A stretch of DNA of 64,000 bases from the NCBI GenBank assembly GCA_946965045.2, contig OX337234.1, positions 2,852,001-2,916,000 on the forward strand, given 5' to 3'. The notes beneath the pieces are model-generated. The model searched no databases, was not told the origin of the DNA, and was given only the letters and a program-made list of their open reading frames with translations. Below, piece by piece: positions 19,667 through 30,211 of the stretch. A program made the position numbers and the translations under genes. Origin of the DNA: Epithemia pelagica. Its lineage: Eukaryota > Bacillariophyta > Bacillariophyceae > Surirellales > Surirellaceae. The first letter of the stretch is position 1. Every line of letters starts with the position of its first letter.

Positions 19667-20408
19667 GGTTCAAATCGCTCTGCTCTTTTTTCAAAAGTGG
19701 TGTCAATGAAAAAATCCATCAGATATCTTCTTGGAGAGATCTTTTTTCTCCTTTTTGCTCTCTCTCTCTACTACTACTACTGAGCTCGAACGGCCTGATC
19801 ATCACTTTCGCGAGTTTCGAGAGAATACTCGTATAGATACTCATATCGCGGCCATTCCAGGCCCATAGAATGGCCTTCTGCTTGTCAATTCACGAAGCCC
19901 GTTGAGGCTCTTGCTCTTGGGGTCGGCTATCCCGCCAAAACACTTGGCTTTGAAACTACCATGGTCACGTGGTGTGCATGTTCAAACCTACGAAAATGAA
20001 AGGGATTTTCCCGGTAGGACTACGTTGCAGCGATGGTAGCAACGTATTCATTACTAATAGGAGTTCTGATTTAGCTTGTGGATCTAGGTTAATCTGGTGA
20101 GGTGGGAGTTGTTTCTAATAGTAGCAACTGTTGGGTCAAATACTCAAAGCATTTCTTTCTCCTACTTCATGGAGAACAGTTGTACTAGTCCCCCTTGAGA
20201 GATCGTCAATTAAAGGACAGGCACTTCGAACATTAGCACGGGCTTCCGCCGTGCTACGACTGACTTGAGTAGATGTACTAGAACGATTTTTACCGACGCT
20301 GACGGTCCCGCAGAATTGCCTCGGTCATCTGCATCCATCAAGCTATATGTTCATAGTTCTAGTTGTTGACTGTTGAGCAGGAAGCGGGCACTTACACTTG
20401 TGGCATGG
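19667..20408. other. intergenic containing 3' flank of HTH copy A
   Basis: From 20089 onward this stretch is duplicated at 23648-23890 next to copy B. From 19667 to 20088 I see no gene; there are short CTC/CTACT runs around 19755-19785. Confidence 0.6.
20089..20340. repeat. segmental duplication, 3' flank of copy A
   Basis: This roughly 250-bp segment matches 23648-23890 with only scattered differences, starting at ttaatctggt in both places and running toward the gene end. Copy A has an additional roughly 70 bp (about 20335-20400) before the gene that is absent beside copy B. Confidence 0.85.
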
Positions 20409-21821
20409 TCATCGTCTACGACGAGAATGAGGGGTGGAGGTTTTTGGTTTTGCTTTCGATTGCTGGTTCGTAAGATTATTATTCTTGTAGAAATGCAGGA
20501 TTGTGTCAGAACTGACCGGTTGTGGCATGCCCGGTCTCGTCACCATGGAAGCAACTGTATTCCAAGAGACTGGACCATCCGTTTCTTGTAGAGTTTTTTG
20601 GATTTCGGGTAGCAGAGAATCCCCTTGTTCCATCCATTGATCTAATATAGCTTGGTAGGGAGCCTGTGCCTTTTTGTCTCCTTCAATCGCTTTCCATGCG
20701 TTTGACGCCTCGGCTGAACCAGCGCCAGGATGTTTGGAATGATAGTCCTTGATAAACACAAATCGTACGGTCCACATGGATTTGCGCTTCTTCTTCGAAT
20801 TCAAAATAGTCGTGCCCTTATCAGATCGTGTTTGTCGTTGCTTGGGTAGAGGATTTTGGGCAAAGTCCTTAAACCATCTATTAAGTGTTGTACGGTTAAC
20901 TCCCCACGCATGTGCGAGATAACGGACCTTGTAATCGTGAGGTAGGAAGGCAACATTGAGCATACAAGCCAGTTGTTTTTCTGAAGGAGAAAGATGAGGC
21001 TGCCTATTGCTGGACGATGGCTTGTAATTGGACACAAAGGTGTCATTCTTGTTCGTTTCATACTCGAGCTTTCTCAACCAACCGTAGTCATTTGTCTTGT
21101 ATAGGGTTTCAAATTTCGCAAAGGCCTCATCATGTCTATACCTGTTACAAAGATCGAGAAAGTATACTGTAGAATTCTCTGGAAGTCTAGGGGACGACGA
21201 CGGAGGCGAAGCAGTGGACTTTTTCGATGCCGAAGTACCATTTTGTCGTTGCTGTGACTTTTGATGTGGAGGGTCTTGATTCTTTTTCTTTGTCGGAGTG
21301 GTGGACTCTTTCGATGCTGCATCCATCACTCCTTCTCGCTTTTGGTCTAGTTGATGAGGTGGAGTTGCTGGATTCTTCATTTTCTTTGTCGGAGAAGTCA
21401 ACTCTTTCGATGACGTAGTCTTCAAACCATCATGTTGTTGTTGCTGATGTGGCGGTGGTGGTGGTAGTGACTTTTGATTCTTTGTCTTCTTCTTTTTGGT
21501 GGTGGTAGTGGGAATTAGGTCCTCCTCCACATGGCGTCCACGAGCCGTCGTCATTGTTTCAATCCTTACCGGGGTTTGTGGTGAATCATGATGTGGAGAT
21601 TCTTGTCCATGGTCATAGCACGAGACATGGGTGTCCTTTCCATCTGTTGTTCGGGGCATCGTTCCCGCCGCATTCTTGGTGTCTGGTGCTCGCTGTCGTT
21701 TCTGGTGTTTCGGTACGATTTCATCACCCCATTTCTCACGCGATGGAACATTGTCCACCGACAAGTGGTTTCGTTTCCTTTTCTTGAGATGAGCACTGGA
21801 GGACATACTTGTACTTTGCAT
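20409..21821 (-). CDS. helix-turn-helix family protein, copy A
   Basis: The 470-residue protein is likely nuclear: basic patches (KKRKRNH, KHQKRQR, TKKKKTKNQK) and a disordered P/Q/K-rich N-terminal 200 residues. A conserved block follows (STVYFLDLCNRYR, YGWLRKLEYETNK), then a helix-turn-helix-like segment YLAHAWG-VNRT-TL-NR-WFKDFA, an aromatic stretch (WTVRFVFIKDYHSKHPG), and a second short HTH-like block (WNTVASMVTRPGMP, VSSDTI). The recognition-helix part lies at 20865-20900. The function is unknown; the pattern recalls transposase or transposase-derived DNA-binding domains. It ends HSRRRR like copy B. The family start is probably MSSS (21806), five codons inside the first ATG. Confidence 0.7.
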   Translation of the reverse strand: MQSTSMSSSAHLKKRKRNHLSVDNVPSREKWGDEIVPKHQKRQRAPDTKNAAGTMPRTTDGKDTHVSCYDHGQESPHHDSPQTPVRIETMTTARGRHVEEDLIPTTTTKKKKTKNQKSLPPPPPHQQQQHDGLKTTSSKELTSPTKKMKNPATPPHQLDQKREGVMDAASKESTTPTKKKNQDPPHQKSQQRQNGTSASKKSTASPPSSSPRLPENSTVYFLDLCNRYRHDEAFAKFETLYKTNDYGWLRKLEYETNKNDTFVSNYKPSSSNRQPHLSPSEKQLACMLNVAFLPHDYKVRYLAHAWGVNRTTLNRWFKDFAQNPLPKQRQTRSDKGTTILNSKKKRKSMWTVRFVFIKDYHSKHPGAGSAEASNAWKAIEGDKKAQAPYQAILDQWMEQGDSLLPEIQKTLQETDGPVSWNTVASMVTRPGMPQPVSSDTILHFYKNNNLTNQQSKAKPKTSTPHSRRRR

Positions 21822-21894
21822 GTATGGGCATGGATTGGATGTCTTTTGTGTTGTCTTCCTTGATGCAGACTTTTGGAGGGAGGAAAATGAGCAG

Positions 21895-21945
21895 GAGTGT
21901 CGGTTAATGTCCGTCCGTTGTCTGTTGTCTGTTGCATACTGCTAC
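21895..21945 (-). promoter_or_regulatory. conserved 5' flank of copy A
   Basis: On the minus strand this reads repeated CAACAGACAA units, then GGACGGACATTAACCGACA, a block also found upstream of copies B (25223-25280) and C (30548-30600), and in a weaker form D (32738-32770). Shared position upstream of all four start codons suggests promoter or 5' UTR. Confidence 0.4.
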
Positions 21946-22111
21946 ATCCTCAAAAAATGTGAGTTTACTTGGGCTAATGTCACACCTCATATTCTTGTCT
22001 TGTTTAGTTACGCATGATTTTGGTTGCGTTTAGAAAAGGAGCATGCCAAGACTTGCTTTTAACAGAGACATATTTCGATGTCGATTGGACTCTCACCTTG
22101 AACGGGCAGTG

Positions 22112-23460
22112 TCAATCAATCCAATCGGGAAGGTTGACAAGCAAATCTTCCGACTCGAACATGAGATTGAGAAAATCCTTGACGGTGGCGTCGTTATTCT
22201 CCTCCTTGGAACACCAATTGAATAGCTCACGGATAAACAGTGGTTCCATTGTACTGCTCGATGCTGAAGAGTCATCGCAGAAGCACGGCGCATTTTCGAA
22301 TGCAGCCACAAAAGTGTCGTTGGTGGCTGCTACTTTCCATATTGCTCGCTTTCCTAGTTCCTCGTCTAGAATCAAGCCACCGTCACCATTTTTTTACAGA
22401 ACAAAGTCCGACATTGAGCAAATCTTCGTCAAATTCTTCTGCAGCAAAAGACACAGTGCCACCCCAATAACAAGCTTGCCTAAACTTACAGGAAGTGGTT
22501 TCTTCAACATGAAAGGATCTTGGGCTTCAAGAAAAGAGTCCTTGATCCGTTCCACAAGTCCTTGGAGCACCCCCTCGTAGTGCTCATTTATCGCCATCTC
22601 TAATACTTCTTCCTTTGACAAGCTGGAATTTTCGTGCTCCAGTCTAGCCAGCCTGGTGAACAACCACACCCGCCAGCATCCAAAGGTTCGGCACATTTTC
22701 CAAAGCAACATCTTCAAGGTTGAGTGCCTGCTTCAGCTTCTCCGGAATCTCCTCCAGACAAACCATTGGGAAGTCAACTATGTCATGGGTCTGCTGGGGT
22801 TTTCCAAGGTCACTCTTGCAGGAAGCAGCACCGCCCAAGGCTCAACGCAGTTCCGGTAACGACCACACATTTGTTGCTTAGAGACAGCCTGCGTAAAAAC
22901 GGAGAGCCCATACCCCTTGTCTTTTCTGAGTCTTTGCTGCTGTGCCAGGACCCAGTATCAAGGACCTTGTAGGCCTCCCGAGCTCTATCGAATACAAAAA
23001 AGAAGTCCAACGTTGTCTCTATCTCCAATCGTAGCTTTTCCAACATGTCAAGTTTCCGTTTCTTCGGAGCCTGATACAGATATCTTGTCATCAGAACCAG
23101 TTCCGCAGACAGCTGGTAGGTGAGCCATAGAACTGGGGCGTCATTGTTTATTCCCACTCTTTTTCGGTGAAACGCATAGAGAATCATCGTCCGCGTCACA
23201 ACAAATGCATCAAGTGCTCTATCACATTTCCAGTTCTTCTCCGTGTTATTGATGTCTTCATTCAATATGGCATTGAGATCACCAACGAGATTGGTGAAGG
23301 AAGCATCCAACCCTCCTAGATCACGAAAGGTTGTCATGCCTTCGGGTTTTTGCGGATTCGAAGCGGTGATCAGAATGCAATAGCTTTTGCGGGCGGCGTC
23401 AAAGAAAGCTGAGGTCTTGCCACAACGGCTCACTCCCATCAAAATGTAGTTGTGACCGAC
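22112..23460 (-). pseudogene. decayed P-loop NTPase gene
   Basis: The minus strand carries one protein split over several frames. It opens with a Walker A motif (ILMGVSRCGKTSAFF) at about 23440 and a region that looks like a coupled helical ATPase domain (EKTRGMGSPFLRRLSL). At about 22830 the frame shifts to DLGKPQQTHDIVDF, at about 22665 again to WLFTRLARLEHENSS, and finally to the 22375-22112 frame (GKRAIWKVAATNDTFVAAF). An in-frame stop sits just upstream of the P-loop, so the N-terminus is lost as well. The family resembles large diatom/oomycete NTPase families that are often fragmentary. With at least three frame breaks it cannot make one protein. Confidence 0.65.
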
Positions 23461-23647
23461 TTTCTGACCCGACTTCCTGGAAAGTTCTTAACCCGCTGGC
23501 GTGGGGTTAGGTAGTGCAGGGCAGTAGGGACGAGTAAAACTGGTTTCGAGTGTGCCCCATGACTGCACGGCTGAACCATCCCAATTTCGGAGCCCAGAAC
23601 GGGAAAGATTTGTACGTGGCGATTGCACGACCCAGAACTGGTCCTGC
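23461..23647. other. intergenic between NTPase pseudogene and duplicated flank
   Basis: About 190 bp with no gene seen. The following duplicated block starts at 23648. Confidence 0.5.
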
Positions 23648-23890
23648 TTAATCTGGTCAGGTGGGAGTTGTTTCTTATAGTAGCAACTGTTGGGTCAAAT
23701 ACGCATAGCATTTCTTTCTCCCACGTCATGGAGAACAGTTGTACTAGTCCTCCTTGAGAGATCGTCCATTAGAGGACAGGCACTTCGAACATTAGCACGG
23801 GCTTCCGCCGTGCTACGACTGACTTGAGTAGATGTACTAGAATGATTTTTACCGACGCTGACGGTCCCGCAGAATTGCCTTCGTCATCTA
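23648..23890. repeat. segmental duplication, 3' flank of copy B
   Basis: The counterpart of 20089-20340. Together with the gene bodies this shows that A and B arose by duplication of a unit including several hundred bases of 3' flank. Confidence 0.85.
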
Positions 23891-23895
23891 CATGG

Positions 23896-24731
23896 TCATC
23901 GTCTACGACGAGAATGAGGGGTGGAGGTTTTTGGTTTTGTTTTCGATTGTTGGTTCGCAAGATTATTCTTCTGGCAGAACTGGCGGATTGCCTCAGAACT
24001 GACCGGTTGCGGCATGCCCTGTCTTGTCACCATGGAAGCAACTGTATTCCAAGAGACTGGACCATCCGTTTCTTGTAGAGTCTTTTGGATTTCGGGTAAC
24101 AGAGAATCCCCTTGTTCCATCCATTGATCTAATAAAGCTTGGTAGGGAGCCTGTGCCTTTTTGTCTCCTTAGCCAGTGGTAAAGCGTTTTGGGGGTAGTT
24201 CCCCATGCATGAGCAAGATAACGGACCTTGTAACAGTGAGGTAGGAAGGCAACGTTCAGCATACAAGCCAGTTGTTTTTCTGAAGGAGAATGCAGAGGCT
24301 GCCTATTGCAGGATGATGGCTTGTAATAGGACACAAAGGTGTCATTCTTGTTCGTTTCAAACTCGAGCTTTCTCAACCAACCGTAGTCATTTGTCTTGTA
24401 TAGGGTTTCAAATTTCGCAAAGGCCTCATCCTGTCTATACCTGTTGCACAGATCGATAAAGTACACTGTAGAATTCTCTGGAAGTTTGGGCGACGACGAC
24501 GGAGCCGAAGCAGTGGACTTTTTCGATGCCGCAGCACTAGTTTGTTGTTGCTGTGACTTTTGATGTGGAGGGTCTTGATTCTTTTTCTTTGTCGGATTGG
24601 TGGACTCTTTCGATGCTGCATCCATCACTCCATCTCGCTTTTGGTCTAGTTGATGAGGTGGAGTTGTTGGATTCTTCATCTTCTTTGTCGGAGAAGTCAA
24701 ATCTTTCGATGACGCAGTCTTCAGGCCATCA

Positions 24732-24764
<33 letters not shown>

Positions 24765-25153
24765 GGTGGTGTTGGTGGTGGTGGTAGTGACTTTTGATTC
24801 TTTGTCTTCTTCTTTTTGGTGGTGGTAGTGGGAATTAGGTCCTCCTCCACGTGGCGTCCACGAGACGTCGTCATTGTTTCAATCCTTGCCGGGGTTTGTG
24901 GTGAATCATGATATGGAGATTCTTGTCCATGGTCATAGCGCGAGACATGGAAGTCTTGTCCATTTGTTGTTCGGGGCATTGTTACCGCTGCATTCTCGGT
25001 GTCTGGTGCTCGCTGTCGTTTCTGGTGTTTCGGTACGATTTCATCACCCCATTTCTCGCGCGATGGAACATTGTCCACCGAAAAGTGGTTTCGTTTCCTT
25101 TTCTTGTGATGAGGACTGGAGGACATGCTTATACTTTGCATGCATTTATGCAT
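23896..25153 (-). pseudogene. helix-turn-helix family, copy B, internal deletion
   Basis: The first 320 or so residues match copy A closely, including STVYFIDLCNRYRQ and the HTH start YLAHAWG-TTPK-TL-YH-WL. Directly after WL (about 24170) the sequence jumps to the region that in A lies about 90 codons further on (AQAPYQA), in a shifted frame, so the long frame ends in nonsense at 23993. The lost C-terminal part is still readable in the original frame down to 23896 (WNTVASMVTRQGMP, VSSEAIRQFCQKNN, HSRRRR). The glutamine tract has expanded here (about ten Q). The deletion removes the end of the recognition helix, so copy B is probably not functional. Confidence 0.75.
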
Positions 25154-25724
25154 GGATTGGAGCTATTGGAGTTCTTCCTTCACTTGTTACTTACGATGCA
25201 GAGAGGGAGGAAAATGAGCAGAAGTGTCGGTTAATGTTCGTCCGATGTCTGTTGTCGGTTGTCGGTTGTCTGTTGCCGGTTAGGAGTACGAGTACCCCGA
25301 ACTACGAATAGGAATGGTATTGGTAGGGAATCCTGGACTCATTCTGCCCTCAGTGAATTATATATATCGATTGCAGTCTACAAGCATCAGACCCGGTGAC
25401 AAAAGTCCCGAACGTTCAACGGCAACCAAGGAACAACACTGAAGCTCCGCGACGGATCTAATCATTTTGTGGGACGATGCAACTCGGCGGGCGTGTGATT
25501 GGCGCTTGAGTCACATGGAGCGAAAGCCCTATGTAGTCAATTTCTGAAAGTCGGCATGCATGTGGAAAGCCAGCCGAGCTCAACAGAAGGTCCCTTTGTA
25601 AGCTTCCTTTGAAATCAATGATCGATGGTTTACACATACAAACAAGGCAGGCCCCAAAAAAGTGACACAAAGCCAACAACAAGACGAGCGATATCACGAT
25701 CAAGACCCGACTGCACACAGTAGC
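25154..25724. other. intergenic between divergent copy B and two-module gene
   Basis: The first 130 bp is the conserved 5' flank of copy B with repeated GTCGGTTGTCTGTTG units. The rest shows no gene; the open frame of the next gene extends up to 25662 only with a GTG. Confidence 0.5.
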
Positions 25725-28052
25725 ATGACCCGTAGTAGTTTGCGCCGAACGAGTAGCACCCGCGACTATTATTGCCATCCCCCTTCTGCTTCATCCTCCT
25801 ACTCATCATCGTTATTGTGGCAGGAAGGTTCCCATCTCACTCGACAACAACAACATCCACAAACACCGTTGATTCCTGCTATTCAACCCTCTTCATCTTC
25901 CTTGACCTCTGCATCATCTTCCTCTTCTTCTTGGTCATCCTCGTTGCGTTTGATTCGAAGCTGCACCAGTGGAGAAAGTATCAAACAACAAGTTCACACC
26001 ACCACCAGCAGTCCTCCCTATTCCTATCACTACCACCCCGACGATAAGGAGAATCAGAATGACCCTAGTCGCCATCGCAATGGTGCTTCAATGTTAAACC
26101 ACCACCAAGACAAGAGAGAGAACAACAAAGTGAAGAGTTTCAAGCAGCAGCCGAAGAAGATAAAGAACCGATTGTCGAGTGGCAGTGGTGGTTCCAGTAC
26201 TAGTCGTGGAAGGATTCTTCAAAAAATGTTTGAAGCACGTAAAAGTTCCACCAACGATCGGCACAGTGATGATCATCCTCAAGGGTTGGTGATACTCTCT
26301 CCTGACCCAAGGCCATCGAACCAGCGTCTTCCTCGTGGAAACACGGTGGAACAAGATGACGATACAGTCGTTGTGCAAAATTTGCATCACCGCCAAGATG
26401 ACGATCATGAACAAAATCCAACGACAGCCAGGAGACCATCGAAAGAATCTGACGTTCCAATCGAACCCATGAACTTTGCTTCATGGCCAGTCTTATCGTC
26501 CCAGCAGGCATCCACGACTGCCATGGAATCGACTACCGAGTTCCAACAGCAACAACAAGAACCAGCACAGCCAAAACCAGCGAAGCAACCACAACAACCC
26601 CTTCCCCGTGTGAATTCATCCATGACACTGGCTCAACTCTACCAAGAAGCTGCTTGTCGAGGCGTTACCGTGCCTCAAGACTACCGTGAACCAGAACCGT
26701 CCGACACACAGAAGCAGAAACAACAACAAGACTTTCTGCTCCAACTCTTGATTCCTGGATCCATTCGGATTAGTGCCACACAAGTGGGAAAAGAGTATCA
26801 AGAGCTCCTTCACCAAATGCAACAGGAAACTGTCTTGCTTCAAACAACACAACAAGGCCAAGAAAAGGACCACCTTGCAGTACCTCCTGTCCCGATCCAA
26901 CCAGCGTTGGACCGCAAACGAAAGCAAGAATCGGATGGACCACTTCTGGATCAAAATCATCACCACCAACAACAGGAAGGTCAAGAGGAGAGACAGCGCC
27001 AGTCCATATCGTCGTATCGATGGGATCCACCAAGTACCTTCAAAAAACATATCATCTTTCCGGCCGATCCCAACACGCATCCGGATGGATCGCAGGGAAA
27101 AGGATATACCGTGTGGTGTTCCTTTGCCCCCGGAACTTCTACGGCACCCTTGCTAGAATTTGATTCTACATGGTCCAGTCCTCACGATGCCGCCACACGA
27201 GCTCGCTATCTCTACCATTGGAAAAATTGTTGGGGCTTTCCCAGTCAACCTCCTGTAGAAAGAGTGTTTGAAAAATCGCAGCGCTATGGAGTGCATCGTC
27301 CCTCGCACTCTTCGTCATGTTGGAGGGTGGGAGTTGTTACGGATGCCGAATTCGATAAGCTTCCCCACGCCACACGGAAACGACATATCTTTGACTTGTA
27401 TTCCGATAGTGAATTGGAAAAGCAAGAACAACAACAGGTAGACGAACACGAAGAAACAGAAAAGGATCACCAGACGACACGGGAACAAGAACAACAACAA
27501 GGAGAACAGTCCGTCGATTCAGTCTCATTCGAAACCAAGCAAGAACAAGAACGACAGACCAAATGGGATGCGACCAAACAATTTGAACCAGAAATCATGT
27601 TTCTCAGTGAAACGAATTTGCGTCTGGATGGCAATCAGGGAAATGGGTATACGGTTTGGTATACATTTGGCTTTGCCGATGACGACGATTGGGGCCTCGA
27701 GGAGGACGACCAGAATACGGCGGCAATAGAACTTAAACGAGAATTCGATTCGACATGGCCAACGGTAGAACAAGCCAATGCCAGGGCCCGCTTTTTGTTT
27801 TATTGGAAAAATTGTTGGGGATTGGAACCACACGAGTTGGAAGACATTTCGGCCAAGGGAGACAATATGGTGTTGGAATCGTCGACTCGCAATGGATTAT
27901 TATTGTACAGTATTCAATTTGAAGGAATGGATTGTTGGACGGTCGGTGTCGTGGAAGACCAAGAGTATCCCAAGCTCGAAGAGGATCGGAAAAAGAAGCG
28001 CAACAGCAGTAACAACACTGTTCCGGCCTGCTATACCCTGTCGTCGATATGA
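25725..28052 (+). CDS. hypothetical protein with two copies of a W/G-rich module
   Basis: The start is the ATG at 25725 (MTRSSLRRTSS); the frame upstream opens only at a GTG. The N-terminal 400 residues are disordered and S/Q/H-rich. The C-terminal part holds two related modules: one at about 460-570 (GKGYTVWCSFAP, LEFDSTWSS, RARYLYHWKNCWG, WRVGVVTDAEF) and a second at about 640-765 (GNGYTVWYTFGF, REFDSTWPT, RARFLFYWKNCWG, WTVGVVEDQEY). The motif pair FDSTW...YWKNCWG is diagnostic of the module. I do not recognise it. No signal peptide is seen; cytosolic or nuclear is likely. It is convergent with the DUF445 gene. Confidence 0.7.
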   Translation: MTRSSLRRTSSTRDYYCHPPSASSSYSSSLLWQEGSHLTRQQQHPQTPLIPAIQPSSSSLTSASSSSSSWSSSLRLIRSCTSGESIKQQVHTTTSSPPYSYHYHPDDKENQNDPSRHRNGASMLNHHQDKRENNKVKSFKQQPKKIKNRLSSGSGGSSTSRGRILQKMFEARKSSTNDRHSDDHPQGLVILSPDPRPSNQRLPRGNTVEQDDDTVVVQNLHHRQDDDHEQNPTTARRPSKESDVPIEPMNFASWPVLSSQQASTTAMESTTEFQQQQQEPAQPKPAKQPQQPLPRVNSSMTLAQLYQEAACRGVTVPQDYREPEPSDTQKQKQQQDFLLQLLIPGSIRISATQVGKEYQELLHQMQQETVLLQTTQQGQEKDHLAVPPVPIQPALDRKRKQESDGPLLDQNHHHQQQEGQEERQRQSISSYRWDPPSTFKKHIIFPADPNTHPDGSQGKGYTVWCSFAPGTSTAPLLEFDSTWSSPHDAATRARYLYHWKNCWGFPSQPPVERVFEKSQRYGVHRPSHSSSCWRVGVVTDAEFDKLPHATRKRHIFDLYSDSELEKQEQQQVDEHEETEKDHQTTREQEQQQGEQSVDSVSFETKQEQERQTKWDATKQFEPEIMFLSETNLRLDGNQGNGYTVWYTFGFADDDDWGLEEDDQNTAAIELKREFDSTWPTVEQANARARFLFYWKNCWGLEPHELEDISAKGDNMVLESSTRNGLLLYSIQFEGMDCWTVGVVEDQEYPKLEEDRKKKRNSSNNTVPACYTLSSI

Positions 28053-28486
28053 AACGCCGTGCACTAAAGAACACAAACAGGCAGAGGTGGCCGTACGACT
28101 ATGGGCATCGGTCCACTAAAACAAACAGGGAACAACCCGAAAATGGGGAAAAAGGACAAAATGTTTCGTTAAACGTTACCAGTATAAATGTCATGTTGTA
28201 CAGATAGTCTTTTTGTTGTTGTTTCGAAGTGACGCAACGAGCAATCGTGCGGTTCCTATACAATTCGATGTGAACCATAAGCTGGGAACTCGACAGATAA
28301 ACAAACTAGGCAGTCAGAGAATACAGATCGGAGTATCGGTCATTGACGCCACTACGCTCGTAATGCTTTTATCGATCAGCAGAGTGGCCGAAAGAAAGAA
28401 TCCACAGTCAGTGTATCCTTTTATCCTCCTTGAGGACTCGCGACGCATCAGAATCCATTTGGGTGACAGTATCCAGCGTGTCACCG
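28053..28486. other. convergent 3' intergenic region
   Basis: About 430 bp between two convergent stop codons. It should contain both 3' UTRs. No gene or RNA recognised. Confidence 0.5.
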
Positions 28487-30211
28487 TCACTCCTCGCTGT
28501 CCGACGTGGTTCCCTTGGAAGCTCCATTGGGTTTGTCGTCGTTGTTGGATCCCAGTCGATTCCCAATCTGTCCCATCAGTCTCCTCGTGACTCGTGGAAC
28601 GGCACGAAGAGCTTTTTTGAATCGTTGGACCACTACCACCGTTTGGGAACGAGCTTGTTGCAAAAGGAGCTTGAGATTGGGAAATTGAATGGCCCCCGTT
28701 TCCAGTCCCTGTTGAATGAGACCGGCCACAAAGCCCAAGACCGCGCCAGCCAAAATGAGGGTCAGTTCATCCTCTTCAAAAATGGGATGAAGGACCCGTT
28801 CAAATTGCTCACTCGTCATGAGTTCCATCCGTTCCCGCAAGGTTTTTTCCAATCCCAAGGCTTGGTCCATGTAGGGATAAATCACTGGCACATGATTGGG
28901 CAATTTGGTCAAGGCCTTTTCGGCCGCCCGACGAATGACTTCGGGATTGGCGTACATGTGAAAACTGTTGGAAACTTTGGTGGCAAAGTTGGTAAAGTGT
29001 TGTCGAAACAGTTGTCCAAAGGCGGGTGAGGTTTCCGGGTCGGTCAAGAGGGACGTCCACAATCGTTCCGACGTAAGAATGTTGTTGGCAAAAAATTTGG
29101 AAAATTCGGCACTGACCGCCACTTGTCGTTTGAGAAATTGTCCCTGCAACACAAAGGGACCAATCGGTGTCGGATTGACGGGACAAAAGATCCATTTCAA
29201 GGCCAACCAATTGGTGGCCCAACCGACAATGGCACCACCGATAGACAAGGTCCAAGGATTTTCCCAAAAGAGGGCGACAATCATTTGAAGAATGCCCAAT
29301 AAAAAGCCAAACCACAAACCACTGTTGGTCAAAAAGTCTAGTTCGGCTTGACCACATTTGCGAAAGAGTTGTCCCAGCACAGCTCGATCTTGCATCATTT
29401 GACTCACGACACAATTTTGCAAACTAAAGATTTGGTCCACATTGGATTGCATCGACTTGACCAAATCTTGTAGAAATTGCGTATTCATGGATTGCAACGC
29501 CTTTTGTCCAGCGGCATCCATACCGGCATAGACAGCTCCCGGAATATCGGCCACAAACTTTTGTGGGACCAAATCTTGAACCACTTCCTTGACCAACTGC
29601 GGGACACGTGGTGCCAGTAATTTGGCCAGAACCTTGGGGTCCAAACGTCCAAAGACTTCTTGGACCGTCATGAGTTGAGAGGTGACCATGTGGACCATGG
29701 CCCGACTCATTTTGCGAGTTTTGCAGGGAACAATACCCTGCCATCCCAAAAAGCCCAAGGGTACTTCGTCGGCTCGCCAGAGCGAAATGCCACGATATTG
29801 AATGGGATAAAAGATCATTTGCACTGCCATGTAATTGGTAATCCATCCCACACAGGCCGCAATACAAGGAATGAGCAAATAGGTACCCGGACGTTTGCGA
29901 AATTTGGCCACAGCACGTCGAAAGGGGCCTGTCCAACCTCGATATGGTCCATCGACCGTGTCGTCTGGGCTGTTGGTGGTGGTCAAGGGAACATGATGCG
30001 TCGTCCTTCGCCGCTGTCGTTGTCGACGCTGTGGCTCGTCCATGGTGAGCCTCTGAAAGCTACCAGGTAAGTCTTGTCTTGTAAAGAAAGATGAAGAGTG
30101 TGACACCGGAACCAGAAATGAATGAGTGGGGCCCACAAAGCCTGTTACTGGCCATGCATAGCAGAGAGTAGCCACTACCATCCAAACGAGACGACCAGGT
30201 ATTGTCGTCAT
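28487..30211 (-). CDS. DUF445 membrane protein, probably plastid-targeted
   Basis: I take the ATG at 30211 (MTTIPGRLVWMVV). The next 20 residues are a signal peptide ending AWPVTG followed by FVGPTHSFLVP; phenylalanine at the predicted +1 fits the ASAFAP-type rule for diatom plastid import. The mature part matches DUF445: a first helix with WITNYMAVQMIFYP, then GWQGIVPCKTRKMSRAMV, a repeat of this theme at GWATNWLALKWIFCPVNP, and a C-terminal helix (LILAGAVLGFVAGLIQQGL). The family is found in bacteria and plastids with no proven reaction. The tail is hydrophilic (NNDDKPNGASKG). The length (about 574 residues) is normal for a duplicated-motif member. Confidence 0.8.
   Translation of the reverse strand: MTTIPGRLVWMVVATLCYAWPVTGFVGPTHSFLVPVSHSSSFFTRQDLPGSFQRLTMDEPQRRQRQRRRTTHHVPLTTTNSPDDTVDGPYRGWTGPFRRAVAKFRKRPGTYLLIPCIAACVGWITNYMAVQMIFYPIQYRGISLWRADEVPLGFLGWQGIVPCKTRKMSRAMVHMVTSQLMTVQEVFGRLDPKVLAKLLAPRVPQLVKEVVQDLVPQKFVADIPGAVYAGMDAAGQKALQSMNTQFLQDLVKSMQSNVDQIFSLQNCVVSQMMQDRAVLGQLFRKCGQAELDFLTNSGLWFGFLLGILQMIVALFWENPWTLSIGGAIVGWATNWLALKWIFCPVNPTPIGPFVLQGQFLKRQVAVSAEFSKFFANNILTSERLWTSLLTDPETSPAFGQLFRQHFTNFATKVSNSFHMYANPEVIRRAAEKALTKLPNHVPVIYPYMDQALGLEKTLRERMELMTSEQFERVLHPIFEEDELTLILAGAVLGFVAGLIQQGLETGAIQFPNLKLLLQQARSQTVVVVQRFKKALRAVPRVTRRLMGQIGNRLGSNNDDKPNGASKGTTSDSEE

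Noticed and set aside
23769-23960. Frame with response-regulator-like LILVVDDDH
   Set aside because: It is an alternative frame of the conserved 3' end of copy B; a chance resemblance.
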